Assembly: GCA_030698575.1 (NCBI GenBank)
Contig: JAUYMQ010000415.1
Coordinates: forward strand, 1-8,249
Length of the DNA stretch: 8,249 nucleotides
Source: Deltaproteobacteria bacterium
GTDB lineage: Bacteria; JAUYMQ01
Reading direction: 5' to 3'
The translations under genes and the position numbers were made by a program. The notes under the pieces were generated by a model. It ran no database searches. It saw nothing but the letters and a program-made list of their open reading frames with translations, and was not told the DNA's origin. Position 1 is the stretch's first letter. Each line of letters opens with the position of its first letter. Shown here in pieces: positions 1 to 5,862 of the stretch.

Positions 1-275
1 TAAGAATTGATTCCTTTATCTCGTCGGGAATCCCCCGGTCCGCCCCGGGATCAGGAAATCTCCTGCCCCGGACGAGCGCACATTCTGCATGGCTACACTT
101 TCCGGCGAGTGTGAACGGATTTCCCCACCCGCATACCGGCCTTTCCTGCACGCTCCTCCCCGAAGGCGGCTTCCCCTCAAGCCCGGCCGTCAAAGGGCCG
201 AAAACCCGAATCAGACCGGAAACTTGCATGGCGACCGGAAGCCTGAGGAAAAGGCGCGGCCGGGCCGGGGAAAGC
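1..275. other. Leader / intergenic region before the CheY-PilZ gene
   Basis: No gene is supported here. A TAA at 1-3 could be the end of a gene lying to the left, but this cannot be tested. Small inverted repeats are visible: GATTCC (9-14) with GGAATC (27-32), and CCCGG (34-38) with CCGGG (45-49). Neither is followed by a T run, so neither is a clear terminator. The part nearest the gene (175-248) could fold and is listed separately. I found no convincing sigma-70 or sigma-54 promoter. Open frames entering from 89 and 111 run on into the downstream gene and look like chance frames or upstream extensions. Confidence 0.5.
175..248 (+). other. Possible structured 5' leader with a direct repeat
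   Basis: CCTCA (175-179) can pair with TGAGG (244-248), extended inward by GC (181-182) with GC (241-242) across one mismatch. Inside lies a second stem, CGGCC (184-188) with GGCCG (196-200), over a 7-base loop. The enclosed strand carries a direct repeat GACCGGAA at 214-221 and 233-240, 19 bases apart. It ends 27 bases before the chosen start of the response regulator. I could not match it to a known riboswitch class, including the c-di-GMP GEMM class. In GC-rich DNA such pairings may arise by chance. Confidence 0.2.
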
Positions 276-983
276 ATGGACGAAGAGGCGAAGCGCATTC
301 TGCTGGTGGACGATTCGAAGCTCTTCCTGGAGATCGAGAGCAGCTTTCTCGCGCAACGGGGCTACGAAATACTTTCCGCCCGCACGGGCCGGGAAGCGCT
401 GGAGAAGGCGAGGAAGCACCGGCCCCACGTGATCCTTCTCGACCTCAGCATGCCGGAGATCGACGGGGACGAGGTTTGCAAGCAGATAAAAGCCGATCCC
501 GCGCTGAAGGACACCGTGGTCATCATGCTGACCTCGGCCGATCGCCAGGAGGATCGCGCGCGGTGCATCGCGGCCGGCTGCGACGGCTATCTGACGAAGA
601 CCGTCAACCGTTCGGAGCTGCTCGCCTCCGTCGCCAGGGGGCTCCAGCAGGTCGTTCGATACGATCCGCGCCTGCCCATCAACGTCAAGGTCGAATACAG
701 AACCGGGGGCGGCGAACCGCAGTCAGGCGTCACCCTCAACCTCTCCGTGAGCGGGATGTTCATTATCACCGAGGACCCGCCGCCGATCGGGATGCAGGTG
801 GAAGTCGAATTCGAGCTTCCGGATCTCGCCGAAAGATTCGGCTTGACGGGACACGCCGCCTGGAACACCTCGGGCATGAAGAGGGGCGCCACGGTCCACG
901 GCTTCGGCCTGAAGTTCAGCGAAGGCGACCCCGCCGATTTCCTGCAGATATCCGATTACGTCGCGAAGCATCTCTCCGAGTAG
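276..983 (+). CDS. Response regulator: CheY-like receiver fused to PilZ (c-di-GMP binding) domain
   Basis: A 235-residue cytoplasmic protein. Residues 1-125 form a receiver domain with the acidic pair D12-D13, phospho-acceptor D56 in LLDLSMPEIDG, the switch residue T86 and conserved K108. Residues 128-232 form a PilZ domain with both c-di-GMP motifs intact: RxxxR (R128-R132, RYDPR) and NxSxxG (N155-G160, NLSVSG). It therefore probably joins histidine-kinase phosphorylation to c-di-GMP sensing. It has no DNA-binding or enzymatic domain, so it likely acts by protein contact, for example on motility or surface behaviour (inference). The ATG at 276 was chosen because receiver domains begin near the N-terminus and GGGGA lies just upstream. 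In-frame ATGs at 228 and 111 would add a basic, low-complexity extension. No cognate kinase is in the window. The domain order resembles the PilZ paralogues of Myxococcus. Confidence 0.9.
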   Translation: MDEEAKRILLVDDSKLFLEIESSFLAQRGYEILSARTGREALEKARKHRPHVILLDLSMPEIDGDEVCKQIKADPALKDTVVIMLTSADRQEDRARCIAAGCDGYLTKTVNRSELLASVARGLQQVVRYDPRLPINVKVEYRTGGGEPQSGVTLNLSVSGMFIITEDPPPIGMQVEVEFELPDLAERFGLTGHAAWNTSGMKRGATVHGFGLKFSEGDPADFLQISDYVAKHLSE

Positions 984-1114
984 TCTGGCCTCGCCCTTGA
1001 TGCCACCCCACCGGCCTTCATAACCGGCGCGCGCCAGACGCGTTGCTCCGGCCGGAAGCCGCGTGATATAGCTCACGCGCCGGCGCTGTGGGCGGCGCCC
1101 CCCACCATCGGACA
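984..1114. other. Intergenic region with several palindromes before mltF
   Basis: A 131-base gap between two plus-strand genes. It contains three perfect palindromic elements within about 55 bases: GGCGCGCGCC (1026-1035), TCCGGCCGGA (1047-1056) and the CGCGTGA/TCACGCG dyad (1060-1079, listed separately). A further weak hairpin, GTGGG (1088-1092) with CCCAC (1101-1105), sits just before the mltF start. There is no T-run terminator after the response regulator gene, so read-through into mltF is possible. Confidence 0.5.
1060..1079. promoter_or_regulatory. GTGA-N6-TCAC dyad, candidate CRP/FNR-family operator
   Basis: A perfect 7-base inverted repeat, CGCGTGA (1060-1066) and TCACGCG (1073-1079), is separated by TATAGC. 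The GTGA-N6-TCAC core has the geometry of the E. coli CRP site (TGTGA-N6-TCACA), with C/G at the outer positions. It lies 35 bases before the mltF ATG. A weak sigma-70-like arrangement overlaps it: TTGCTC (1043-1048), an 18-base spacer and TATAGC (1067-1072) preceded by TGA. If that promoter were real, the dyad would cover the -10, which suggests repression. It could also be only a small RNA hairpin. No regulator gene is in the window. Confidence 0.35.
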
Positions 1115-2512
1115 ATGCGTGTGAGAGGTTTCCTCCGGACATTTTTTCTTCTCGCTCTTCTCTTCGCTCCGGATACAGGGCCGGCACTGCCCGCCGCGGC
1201 GCCGGGCGAATCAGAAACCTCCCTTTCCCCCTCTCTCTCCCCTGCTCCCGCTCGAGAGCGCGAGCTTGTCATCCTCACCATTCGGGGACCCACGACCTAT
1301 CGCGACGGGCCGGGCGGGGCAGCCGGATTCGAGCACGATCTCGCCACGGCTTTCGCGCAATCGATCGGCGCGCGGCCGCGCTTCGTCCTGATGGCGGCGC
1401 CTGGCGAGATTCTCGACGCGCTCGCGCGGGGCGAAGGCGATCTCGGCGCGGCGGGCCTCGTCCGTAGCGAGAGGCCGGAAGGAAAGGTCCGCTTCGGGCC
1501 CTCCTACCAGAGCGTAAGCCTGCAAGTGGTCTGCGGCCGCGGCCGCAGGGCTCCGAGCGGCGTGATGGATCTGCCCAGCCGCACGCTGGTCGTTCCTGCC
1601 GGAAGCGGCGAAGAACGTACGCTCGCGCAGCTCCGGCAAGCCCTTCCGGCCCTCGCGTGGGAAAGCCCGGAGGGGGCCGGCGCGGCGGCGCTGCTCGCGG
1701 CGGTATCTCGGGGCAAGTGGGACTGCACGCTGGCTAGCTCCGCGCTCGTGGCTCTCGAGCGTCGCCACCGTCCCGGACTGAAGGTGGCCTTCGATCTCGG
1801 CGGACCCGAACCACTGGCCTGGGCGCTCGGGCCTGGCAGCGCGGCCCTGGAGTCCCGGATCATCACCTGGCTCGATCGCTTCCGGCAGAGCGGACAGCTC
1901 GACGCGCTGCTCGACCGCTACTACGGCTTCGTCGAGGGCCTGACCGGTTCCGAGATTCAGGGCTTCCGCGGGGACGTCGAGAACGTCCTTCCCGGATTCC
2001 GGAAGCTGTTCGAAACGGCCGCCGACAAGCACGATCTGCCCTGGACGCTGCTGGCGGCGCTGGCTTACCAGGAGTCAGGCTGGAATCCGGCGGCGGAAGG
2101 GCCGCGGGGAACGGCGGGCATGATGATGCTCGCGGCGGGAACGGCCCGGTTGTATGGCGTGACCGATCCCTTCGACCCGGTGCAGAGCATCGAGGCGGGC
2201 GCCGGTTACCTGGCGCGAATGCGGGCCATGGTTCCGAAAACAGTGAAGGGGCCTGATCGGGAGTGGTTCGCGCTTGCGGCCTACAACATCGGCGTGGCGC
2301 ACATGAAGGACGCTTACACCCTGGCGTCCCGCATGGGCAAGAACCCCAACCGCTGGGCCGATCTTCAGGAGATCCTCCCCCTTCTTTCGGAGGACGAGCA
2401 CCAGAAGACGCTCAGGTACGGATTCGCGCGTGGGGAGATCACGGTGGAGCACGTGAAGAGCGTCCGCAACTACCAGAACATGATCGAGCGTGCCCTCGGC
2501 CAGGGGCCGTGA
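1115..2512 (+). CDS. mltF: Membrane-bound lytic murein transglycosylase F-like protein (SBP_bac_3 + SLT)
   Basis: A 465-residue exported enzyme predicted to cleave the MurNAc-GlcNAc bond of peptidoglycan, leaving 1,6-anhydro ends. Residues 1-30 look like a signal peptide (basic start MRVRGFLR, then a hydrophobic run). I see no lipobox cysteine, so any outer-membrane attachment would be peripheral. Residues of about 48-272 form a type 3 periplasmic solute-binding domain, regulatory in MltF (family knowledge). Residues of about 295-455 form the SLT domain, with catalytic E320 in AYQESGWNP, the MltF-specific GMMML stretch (335-339) and ALAAYNIGVAHM (387-398). Length and domain order match E. coli MltF. 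The ATG at 1115 was preferred over a GTG at 1088 because it begins a standard signal peptide. Neither has a clear Shine-Dalgarno sequence. Its stop faces the SYLF gene 25 bases away. Confidence 0.92.
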   Translation: MRVRGFLRTFFLLALLFAPDTGPALPAAAPGESETSLSPSLSPAPARERELVILTIRGPTTYRDGPGGAAGFEHDLATAFAQSIGARPRFVLMAAPGEILDALARGEGDLGAAGLVRSERPEGKVRFGPSYQSVSLQVVCGRGRRAPSGVMDLPSRTLVVPAGSGEERTLAQLRQALPALAWESPEGAGAAALLAAVSRGKWDCTLASSALVALERRHRPGLKVAFDLGGPEPLAWALGPGSAALESRIITWLDRFRQSGQLDALLDRYYGFVEGLTGSEIQGFRGDVENVLPGFRKLFETAADKHDLPWTLLAALAYQESGWNPAAEGPRGTAGMMMLAAGTARLYGVTDPFDPVQSIEAGAGYLARMRAMVPKTVKGPDREWFALAAYNIGVAHMKDAYTLASRMGKNPNRWADLQEILPLLSEDEHQKTLRYGFARGEITVEHVKSVRNYQNMIERALGQGP

Positions 2513-2537
2513 GCGGCGGCTCCGCGGTGAAGGGATT
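2513..2537. other. Convergent gap between mltF and the LPS operon
   Basis: Only 25 bases separate two facing stop codons. The sole structure is a 4-bp GC hairpin, GAGC (2511-2514) with GCTC (2519-2522), with no T run on either strand. I see no intrinsic terminator, so Rho-dependent ending or overlapping 3' transcripts are likely (inference). Confidence 0.5.
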
Positions 2538-3185
2538 TCAATTCAGATGGGCGTAGTCGTAATACTTGGTTCCGGTCAGGTTGGCCCGCAGCGACAGTCC
2601 CCAGTTGGTCAGCTCGTAGACCTCGATCCCCTTCCCCGCCGAAACCCGTTCCGCGCCCCCCGCCTCGCCGCCCGCGCCCAAGCCCCCGCCGCCGCTTCCG
2701 ACCGAGGCCATTCCTCCCAGCGCGATGCCCTTCTTCTTTGCCTTGGCGGTGGCATCCGCGTCGGCACCGAGCTGGATCCCGTGCTGGATGAACGACTCGA
2801 GCGAACCCTCGTCGAGGAAGAGGAAGATCTGGCGAATCTGCTTCACGCCCATTCCGATCCCCCCGCCCAGTTCCCCCATCCGCAGGTAGGTCTTCTCGCG
2901 GGTGCGGTTGTTCACCACGACCCCGTAGCCGTTCCCGGTCGAGACGATGAAGATGCCGGTGTTGACGACGCTGAAAACTCCATACCCCGCCGCCGAACGC
3001 ACGCGGGCCGCGAGCGCGGGGTCCGATTCCGTCAGCGTCTTGAGAGCATCCTCCTTCATCTGGATGATGCTGGTCCGCTTGTCGGGCGGCGTTGCGCCCT
3101 TCGCGGTGTGGCAGGCAGCCAGGAGCAGCGGAAGAAGCAGGAGCGAGAGCAACGTGGGCAGGGTGGGGCGAGTCGATTCCGGCAT
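2538..3185 (-). CDS. SYLF-domain (YSC84-like) lipoprotein
   Basis: A 215-residue probable lipoprotein. The N-terminus has a long leucine-rich hydrophobic stretch (residues 9-24) ending in the lipobox L22-A23-A24-C25, so the mature protein should start at C25 and be lipidated. From about residue 35 onward it matches the SYLF/YSC84 lipid-binding family: AAGYGVFSVV (65-74), GELGGGIGMGVKQ (104-116), IFLFLDEGSLESF (120-132) and a beta-rich C-terminus ending KYYDYAHLN. Family members bind phospholipid or phosphoinositide; the bacterial role is poorly defined. A glycine-rich stretch at 153-177 replaces the usual short linker. The ATG at 3185 starts 2 bases after the stop of the Trm112-like gene, with GGAG inside that gene as ribosome-binding site, so the two are probably translationally coupled. 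It is the last gene of the leftward operon. The envelope location fits its neighbours, but a direct part in LPS synthesis is not shown. Confidence 0.85.
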   Translation of the reverse strand: MPESTRPTLPTLLSLLLLPLLLAACHTAKGATPPDKRTSIIQMKEDALKTLTESDPALAARVRSAAGYGVFSVVNTGIFIVSTGNGYGVVVNNRTREKTYLRMGELGGGIGMGVKQIRQIFLFLDEGSLESFIQHGIQLGADADATAKAKKKGIALGGMASVGSGGGGLGAGGEAGGAERVSAGKGIEVYELTNWGLSLRANLTGTKYYDYAHLN

Positions 3186-3187
3186 GG

Positions 3188-3355
3188 CTAGAGCTTCTCC
3201 GCCTGGTCGATGAGCATCACGGGGATGCCATCCTTGATGGGGTACTTCAGCTTGCACGCTTCGCAGATGAAGCCGTCTTCGTTCTCCGTGAGGCGGATGT
3301 CCCCCTTGCACTGGGGGCAGCAGAGAATCTCCAGCAGTTCCTTGTCGATGGCCAT
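3188..3355 (-). CDS. Trm112-like / UPF0434 (YcaR-type) small zinc-ribbon protein
   Basis: A 55-residue protein beginning MAIDKELLEILCCPQC and ending in GIPVMLIDQAEKL, a recognisable match to the UPF0434/Trm112 family (E. coli YcaR has LLEIIACPVC and DGIPVLL at equivalent places). Two CxxC pairs (C13/C16 and C31/C34) should form a zinc-ribbon site, with an extra C12. In eukaryotes and archaea Trm112 activates methyltransferases; the bacterial role is not settled. The ATG at 3355 is preceded by AAGGGAGAACC, a good Shine-Dalgarno sequence. The stop lies 2 bases before the SYLF start, and the gene begins 11 bases after the epimerase stop, so it sits in the operon. In E. coli ycaR lies between lpxK and kdsB, so association with lipid A/Kdo genes recurs. 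It is short enough for length-filtered gene calling to miss it. Confidence 0.92.
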   Translation of the reverse strand: MAIDKELLEILCCPQCKGDIRLTENEDGFICEACKLKYPIKDGIPVMLIDQAEKL

Positions 3356-3366
3356 GGTTCTCCCTT

Positions 3367-4326
3367 TCAGCGATGGCTTCCCGAGGCCAGCCGCTCCTCG
3401 AGCCAGAGGTGCTCCTGCTTCAAACCTTCCTTGATCGGCACCCGCCGCACGAAGCCAAGGTCTTTTTCGGCCCGGGTCGTGTCGGCGAGAGTGTGGCGGA
3501 CGTCGCCCTTCTGCGCGTCCTTGTAGCTCCGGCTCGCCTTGCGTCCGCTGATTTCCTCCAGCTGATCGAGGACCGCGTTCACGCTCGTCCGCGAGCCGCC
3601 ACCGATGTTGTAGACGCCGCCGGGCTCCCCGCTGGTCATGGCGCGGAAGTTGGCGTCAACGGCGTCGCTGATGAAGGTGAAGTCCCGCGTCTGCTCACCG
3701 TCCCCGTAGATTTCGACTGGACGCCCTTCCAGCATGGCCCGGATGAAGAGGTGAAACGCCATGTCCGGGCGCTGGCGGGGGCCGTAGACGGTGAAGTAGC
3801 GGAGCGAGACGGTCGGGATGCGGTAGTTCACCGTGTAGAGCACGCAAAGATGCTCGGCCGCAAGCTTCGTCACCCCGTACGGGGAAACCGGCCGGGGAAG
3901 CGAGCCCTCGCGAAGGGGGATCTCCTTCGAGTCGCCGTAAACCGACGAGGACGACGCGTAAACCACGCGGCCCGTTCCAGCCTCGCGGCACCCCTCGAGC
4001 AGCCGCTGCGTGGCGAGCACGTTGTTCCTGGCGTAGCTCTCGAAGTATTTCCCCCAGCTCCGGCGCACCCCGGCCTGCGCCGCCTGGTGGAAGACGCAGC
4101 TCACCTCACGCAGCATCCCCCCCACGTCGGCGTCGCAAAGATCGGCCTCGAGCAGCTCGAAACGCGGGTCACGGCGCAGCCCCTCGAGGTTGGCTTCCTT
4201 GTCGGCGCGCGGGTAATAGTCCGTGAAGCAGTCCACGCCGCGGACGCGATGCCCCTCCGAGATCAGGCGCTCGGCCAGATGGGAGCCGATGAAGCCGGCG
4301 GCGCCGGTAACGAGTACGGTGGCCAT
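3367..4326 (-). CDS. NAD-dependent epimerase/dehydratase (extended SDR; UDP-sugar 4-epimerase-like)
   Basis: A 319-residue cytoplasmic extended short-chain dehydrogenase/reductase. The Rossmann nucleotide-binding motif TGAAGFIG (7-14) is followed by the NAD-type acidic D32 in GVDCFTDYY. The catalytic set is the serine run 125-128 in YASSSSVYG, Y150 and K154 (SPYGVTK). The C-terminal half has LRYFTVYGPRQRPDMA (175-190) and YGDGEQTRDFTFISD (207-221), typical of UDP-glucose, UDP-GlcNAc and UDP-glucuronate 4-epimerases. It probably interconverts C4 epimers of a nucleotide sugar for LPS core or surface glycan; the substrate cannot be read from sequence. It does not look like the heptose epimerase HldD. 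The ATG at 4326 has AGGAG four bases upstream, the last of several iterated AGGAG units. It lies 51 bases after kdsA and 11 bases before the Trm112-like gene. Confidence 0.88.
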   Translation of the reverse strand: MATVLVTGAAGFIGSHLAERLISEGHRVRGVDCFTDYYPRADKEANLEGLRRDPRFELLEADLCDADVGGMLREVSCVFHQAAQAGVRRSWGKYFESYARNNVLATQRLLEGCREAGTGRVVYASSSSVYGDSKEIPLREGSLPRPVSPYGVTKLAAEHLCVLYTVNYRIPTVSLRYFTVYGPRQRPDMAFHLFIRAMLEGRPVEIYGDGEQTRDFTFISDAVDANFRAMTSGEPGGVYNIGGGSRTSVNAVLDQLEEISGRKASRSYKDAQKGDVRHTLADTTRAEKDLGFVRRVPIKEGLKQEHLWLEERLASGSHR

Positions 4327-4377
4327 GTCTCTCCTGAAAAAGAACTCCTGAAAGAGGATCTCCTTGAGAAAGTTCCT
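4327..4377 (-). repeat. Iterated AGGAG (Shine-Dalgarno-like) repeats before the epimerase
   Basis: Read on the minus strand, the 51-base gap between kdsA and the epimerase is a degenerate tandem repeat of about 14 bases: AGGA plus a pyrimidine-rich tail such as CTTTTTC. AGGAA lies at 4377-4373, and AGGAG at 4364-4360, 4349-4345 and 4335-4331, with steps of 13, 15 and 14 bases. Only the last copy is at a usable distance from the ATG (4 bases). This could be a decayed micro-duplication or a set of extra ribosome-docking sites. Confidence 0.6.
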
Positions 4378-5214
4378 CTACGCCAGGTTTCGCTTTCGCA
4401 GCGCGGCCGCAATCTCGAACGCGGTCTCGAGAACCTCGCGCAGGAGCGACAGCCGCACCTGGCTCGCCGCGTCGCAGAGCGCCGCCGGCGGGTCGGGATG
4501 AGTCTCGAGGAAAAGCGCGTTGGCGCCCGCCGCCACCCCGGCGCGCACGAGCGTCGGGACGTACTGCGGGAGCCCCCCCTTGGGATCCTTCGAGGGGATT
4601 CCGTAGAGGCGCACGATGTGCGTGGCGTCGAAAACGACCGGGAAGCCGCCCGCTTCCTTCATGATCGGGATCGAGCACATGTCAGAAACCAGCCGGTTGT
4701 AGCCGAAGGACGAGCCGCGCTCGGTGACGAGAATGCGCGTGTTCCCCGTGCTCTTGATCTTCGAGACAGCGCTCTCGATGTTATGGGGGGCCAGGAACTG
4801 CCCCTTCTTCACGTTCACGACCTGGCCGCTCTCGCCTGCCTTGAGGAGCAAGCTCGTCTGCTGGCAGAGGTAGGCGGGTATCTGGATGACGTCGAGGACG
4901 TCCGCGGCCGCGTCGATGTCGCTCTCGCGGTGCACGTCGCTCGTCACCGGAAGTCCCGTCTCCTTCTTCACCTTCGCGAGAACAGCAAGTCCCTTCTCGA
5001 GCCCGGGGCCGCGGTAGTGAGTCTCGAAGGAGCGGTTGTCCTTCTCGAAGGACGACTTGTAGATGAGCGGGAAGCGCAGATCCTCCGAGAGCCGCTTCAG
5101 GTGCTCCGCGACCTCGAGGGCGAGTTTTTCGGTCTCGATGACACAGGGACCCGCAATGACGGCCAATGGACGCCCTTCTCCGATGGTGATGTCGCCGATG
5201 GTCACGTCCTGCAT
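4378..5214 (-). CDS. kdsA: 3-deoxy-8-phosphooctulonate synthase (Kdo-8-P synthase), metal-dependent type
   Basis: A 278-residue cytoplasmic TIM-barrel enzyme condensing phosphoenolpyruvate with arabinose-5-phosphate to give Kdo-8-phosphate, the first committed Kdo intermediate. Recognised by AGPCVIE (21-27), KSSFEKDNRS (53-62), YRGPGLEKG (67-75), TSDVH (91-95), DVIQIPAYLCQQT (108-120), NVKKGQF (134-140), FDATH (195-199) and FLETHPDP (235-242). Metal ligands of the Aquifex-type enzyme are all present: C24, H199, E237 and D248. E. coli-type metal-independent KdsA has Asn at the first position, so this copy should need a divalent metal. Length is normal. The ATG at 5214 has AAAGGGA about 9 bases upstream and no in-frame alternative nearby. 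It lies 57 bases downstream of gmhB. The following steps (KdsC, KdsB) are not in the window. Confidence 0.96.
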   Translation of the reverse strand: MQDVTIGDITIGEGRPLAVIAGPCVIETEKLALEVAEHLKRLSEDLRFPLIYKSSFEKDNRSFETHYRGPGLEKGLAVLAKVKKETGLPVTSDVHRESDIDAAADVLDVIQIPAYLCQQTSLLLKAGESGQVVNVKKGQFLAPHNIESAVSKIKSTGNTRILVTERGSSFGYNRLVSDMCSIPIMKEAGGFPVVFDATHIVRLYGIPSKDPKGGLPQYVPTLVRAGVAAGANALFLETHPDPPAALCDAASQVRLSLLREVLETAFEIAAALRKRNLA

Positions 5215-5271
5215 GGCAGCGTCCCTTTCGTCTGTTGGATCAAACCGTCCCGGCTCATGCGGCGCGCCTCG
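5215..5271 (-). other. Short gap between gmhB and kdsA
   Basis: 57 bases, the longest gap in the leftward gene cluster. It contains the kdsA ribosome-binding site (AAAGGGA on the minus strand, about 5224-5230). I see no terminator or clear promoter, so co-transcription is likely. Confidence 0.5.
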
Positions 5272-5862
5272 CTAGCGCGTGCCCCGCGCCCGCTCCCGGT
5301 CGACAATCCAGGCGGCCGCGTCGAGAAGATCGGCGGCCTCGTGATCGGGAAACACGCGCTTGTGCTCGCCCTGGTTCTCAAGCTCGCCGCGCCCGTAGCC
5401 GGTCCGGACCAGGATGCCGGTGGCCCCTGCCGCTTGGGCGCAGGCCACGTCGCTCAGCTTGTCCCCCACCACGTAGGAGCGGCCGGGATCGAGATCGAAC
5501 TCCGCCACCCCCCGATCGATCATGCCGGTCGCCGGCTTCCGGCAGTCGCAGGCCTTGCGCAGCTCCGGCGGCCCGAAGTCGGGGTGATGGGGACAATAGT
5601 AGATCGCGTCGAGGCGCGCACCCTCCTCCGCAAGCATCCGCCGGAGCCTCTCGTGGACTTCCCCGACGAGGCTCTCGGGAAAGTAGCCGCGCGCCACGCC
5701 GGACTGGTTCGAGATGAGAATGGTCACGAAACCCGCCTCGTTCAGCAGCCGGAGGGCTTCACCGGATCGGGGCAACAGAACGAGACGGTCGACGTGATTG
5801 AGGTAGCCCGCTTCCTCGTTCAGCGTCCCGTCGCGATCGACGAACACGCCCACCCGCCCCAT
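5272..5862 (-). CDS. gmhB: D-glycero-manno-heptose 1,7-bisphosphate 7-phosphatase
   Basis: A 196-residue cytoplasmic HAD-superfamily phosphatase that removes the 7-phosphate from heptose 1,7-bisphosphate on the way to ADP-heptose for the LPS inner core. It has nucleophile and acid D9/D11 in DRDGT, motif II ISNQSGVARG (50-59), the GmhB zinc loop with C90, H92, C105 and C107 (CPHHP ... CDCRKP), K109, and the metal-binding VGDKLSD (132-138). The spacing of the zinc ligands matches E. coli GmhB. The start ATG overlaps the lpxL stop by one base (TGATG) and has a strong GGAGGAGG seven bases upstream, still inside lpxL. A histidinol-phosphatase role is the main alternative in this family, but the LPS context favours heptose. 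Other heptose genes (gmhA, hldE, hldD) are not in the window. Confidence 0.93.
   Translation of the reverse strand: MGRVGVFVDRDGTLNEEAGYLNHVDRLVLLPRSGEALRLLNEAGFVTILISNQSGVARGYFPESLVGEVHERLRRMLAEEGARLDAIYYCPHHPDFGPPELRKACDCRKPATGMIDRGVAEFDLDPGRSYVVGDKLSDVACAQAAGATGILVRTGYGRGELENQGEHKRVFPDHEAADLLDAAAWIVDRERARGTR

Noticed and set aside
111-275. Longer N-terminus for the response regulator
   Set aside because: Receiver domains start within a few residues of the N-terminus, and the extension is low-complexity. The ATG at 228 cannot be fully excluded.
175-275. c-di-GMP (GEMM) riboswitch before the PilZ gene
   Set aside because: The conserved GEMM core, including the GGGACGCAAAGCC-like segment and the tetraloop receptor, is not visible.
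89-1000. Plus-strand open frame of 303 codons overlapping the response regulator
   Set aside because: Arginine/glycine/proline-rich translation with no domain; the alternative frame encodes an unmistakable receiver-PilZ protein.
1211-2032. Minus-strand open frame of 273 codons opposite mltF
   Set aside because: Shadow frame; composition is low-complexity and the opposite strand has full MltF motifs.
3367-4326. ADP-heptose epimerase HldD, suggested by the neighbouring gmhB
   Set aside because: The motifs FTVYGPRQRPDMA and YGDGEQTRDFTF, and the D32 that favours NAD, fit UDP-sugar 4-epimerases better than HldD.
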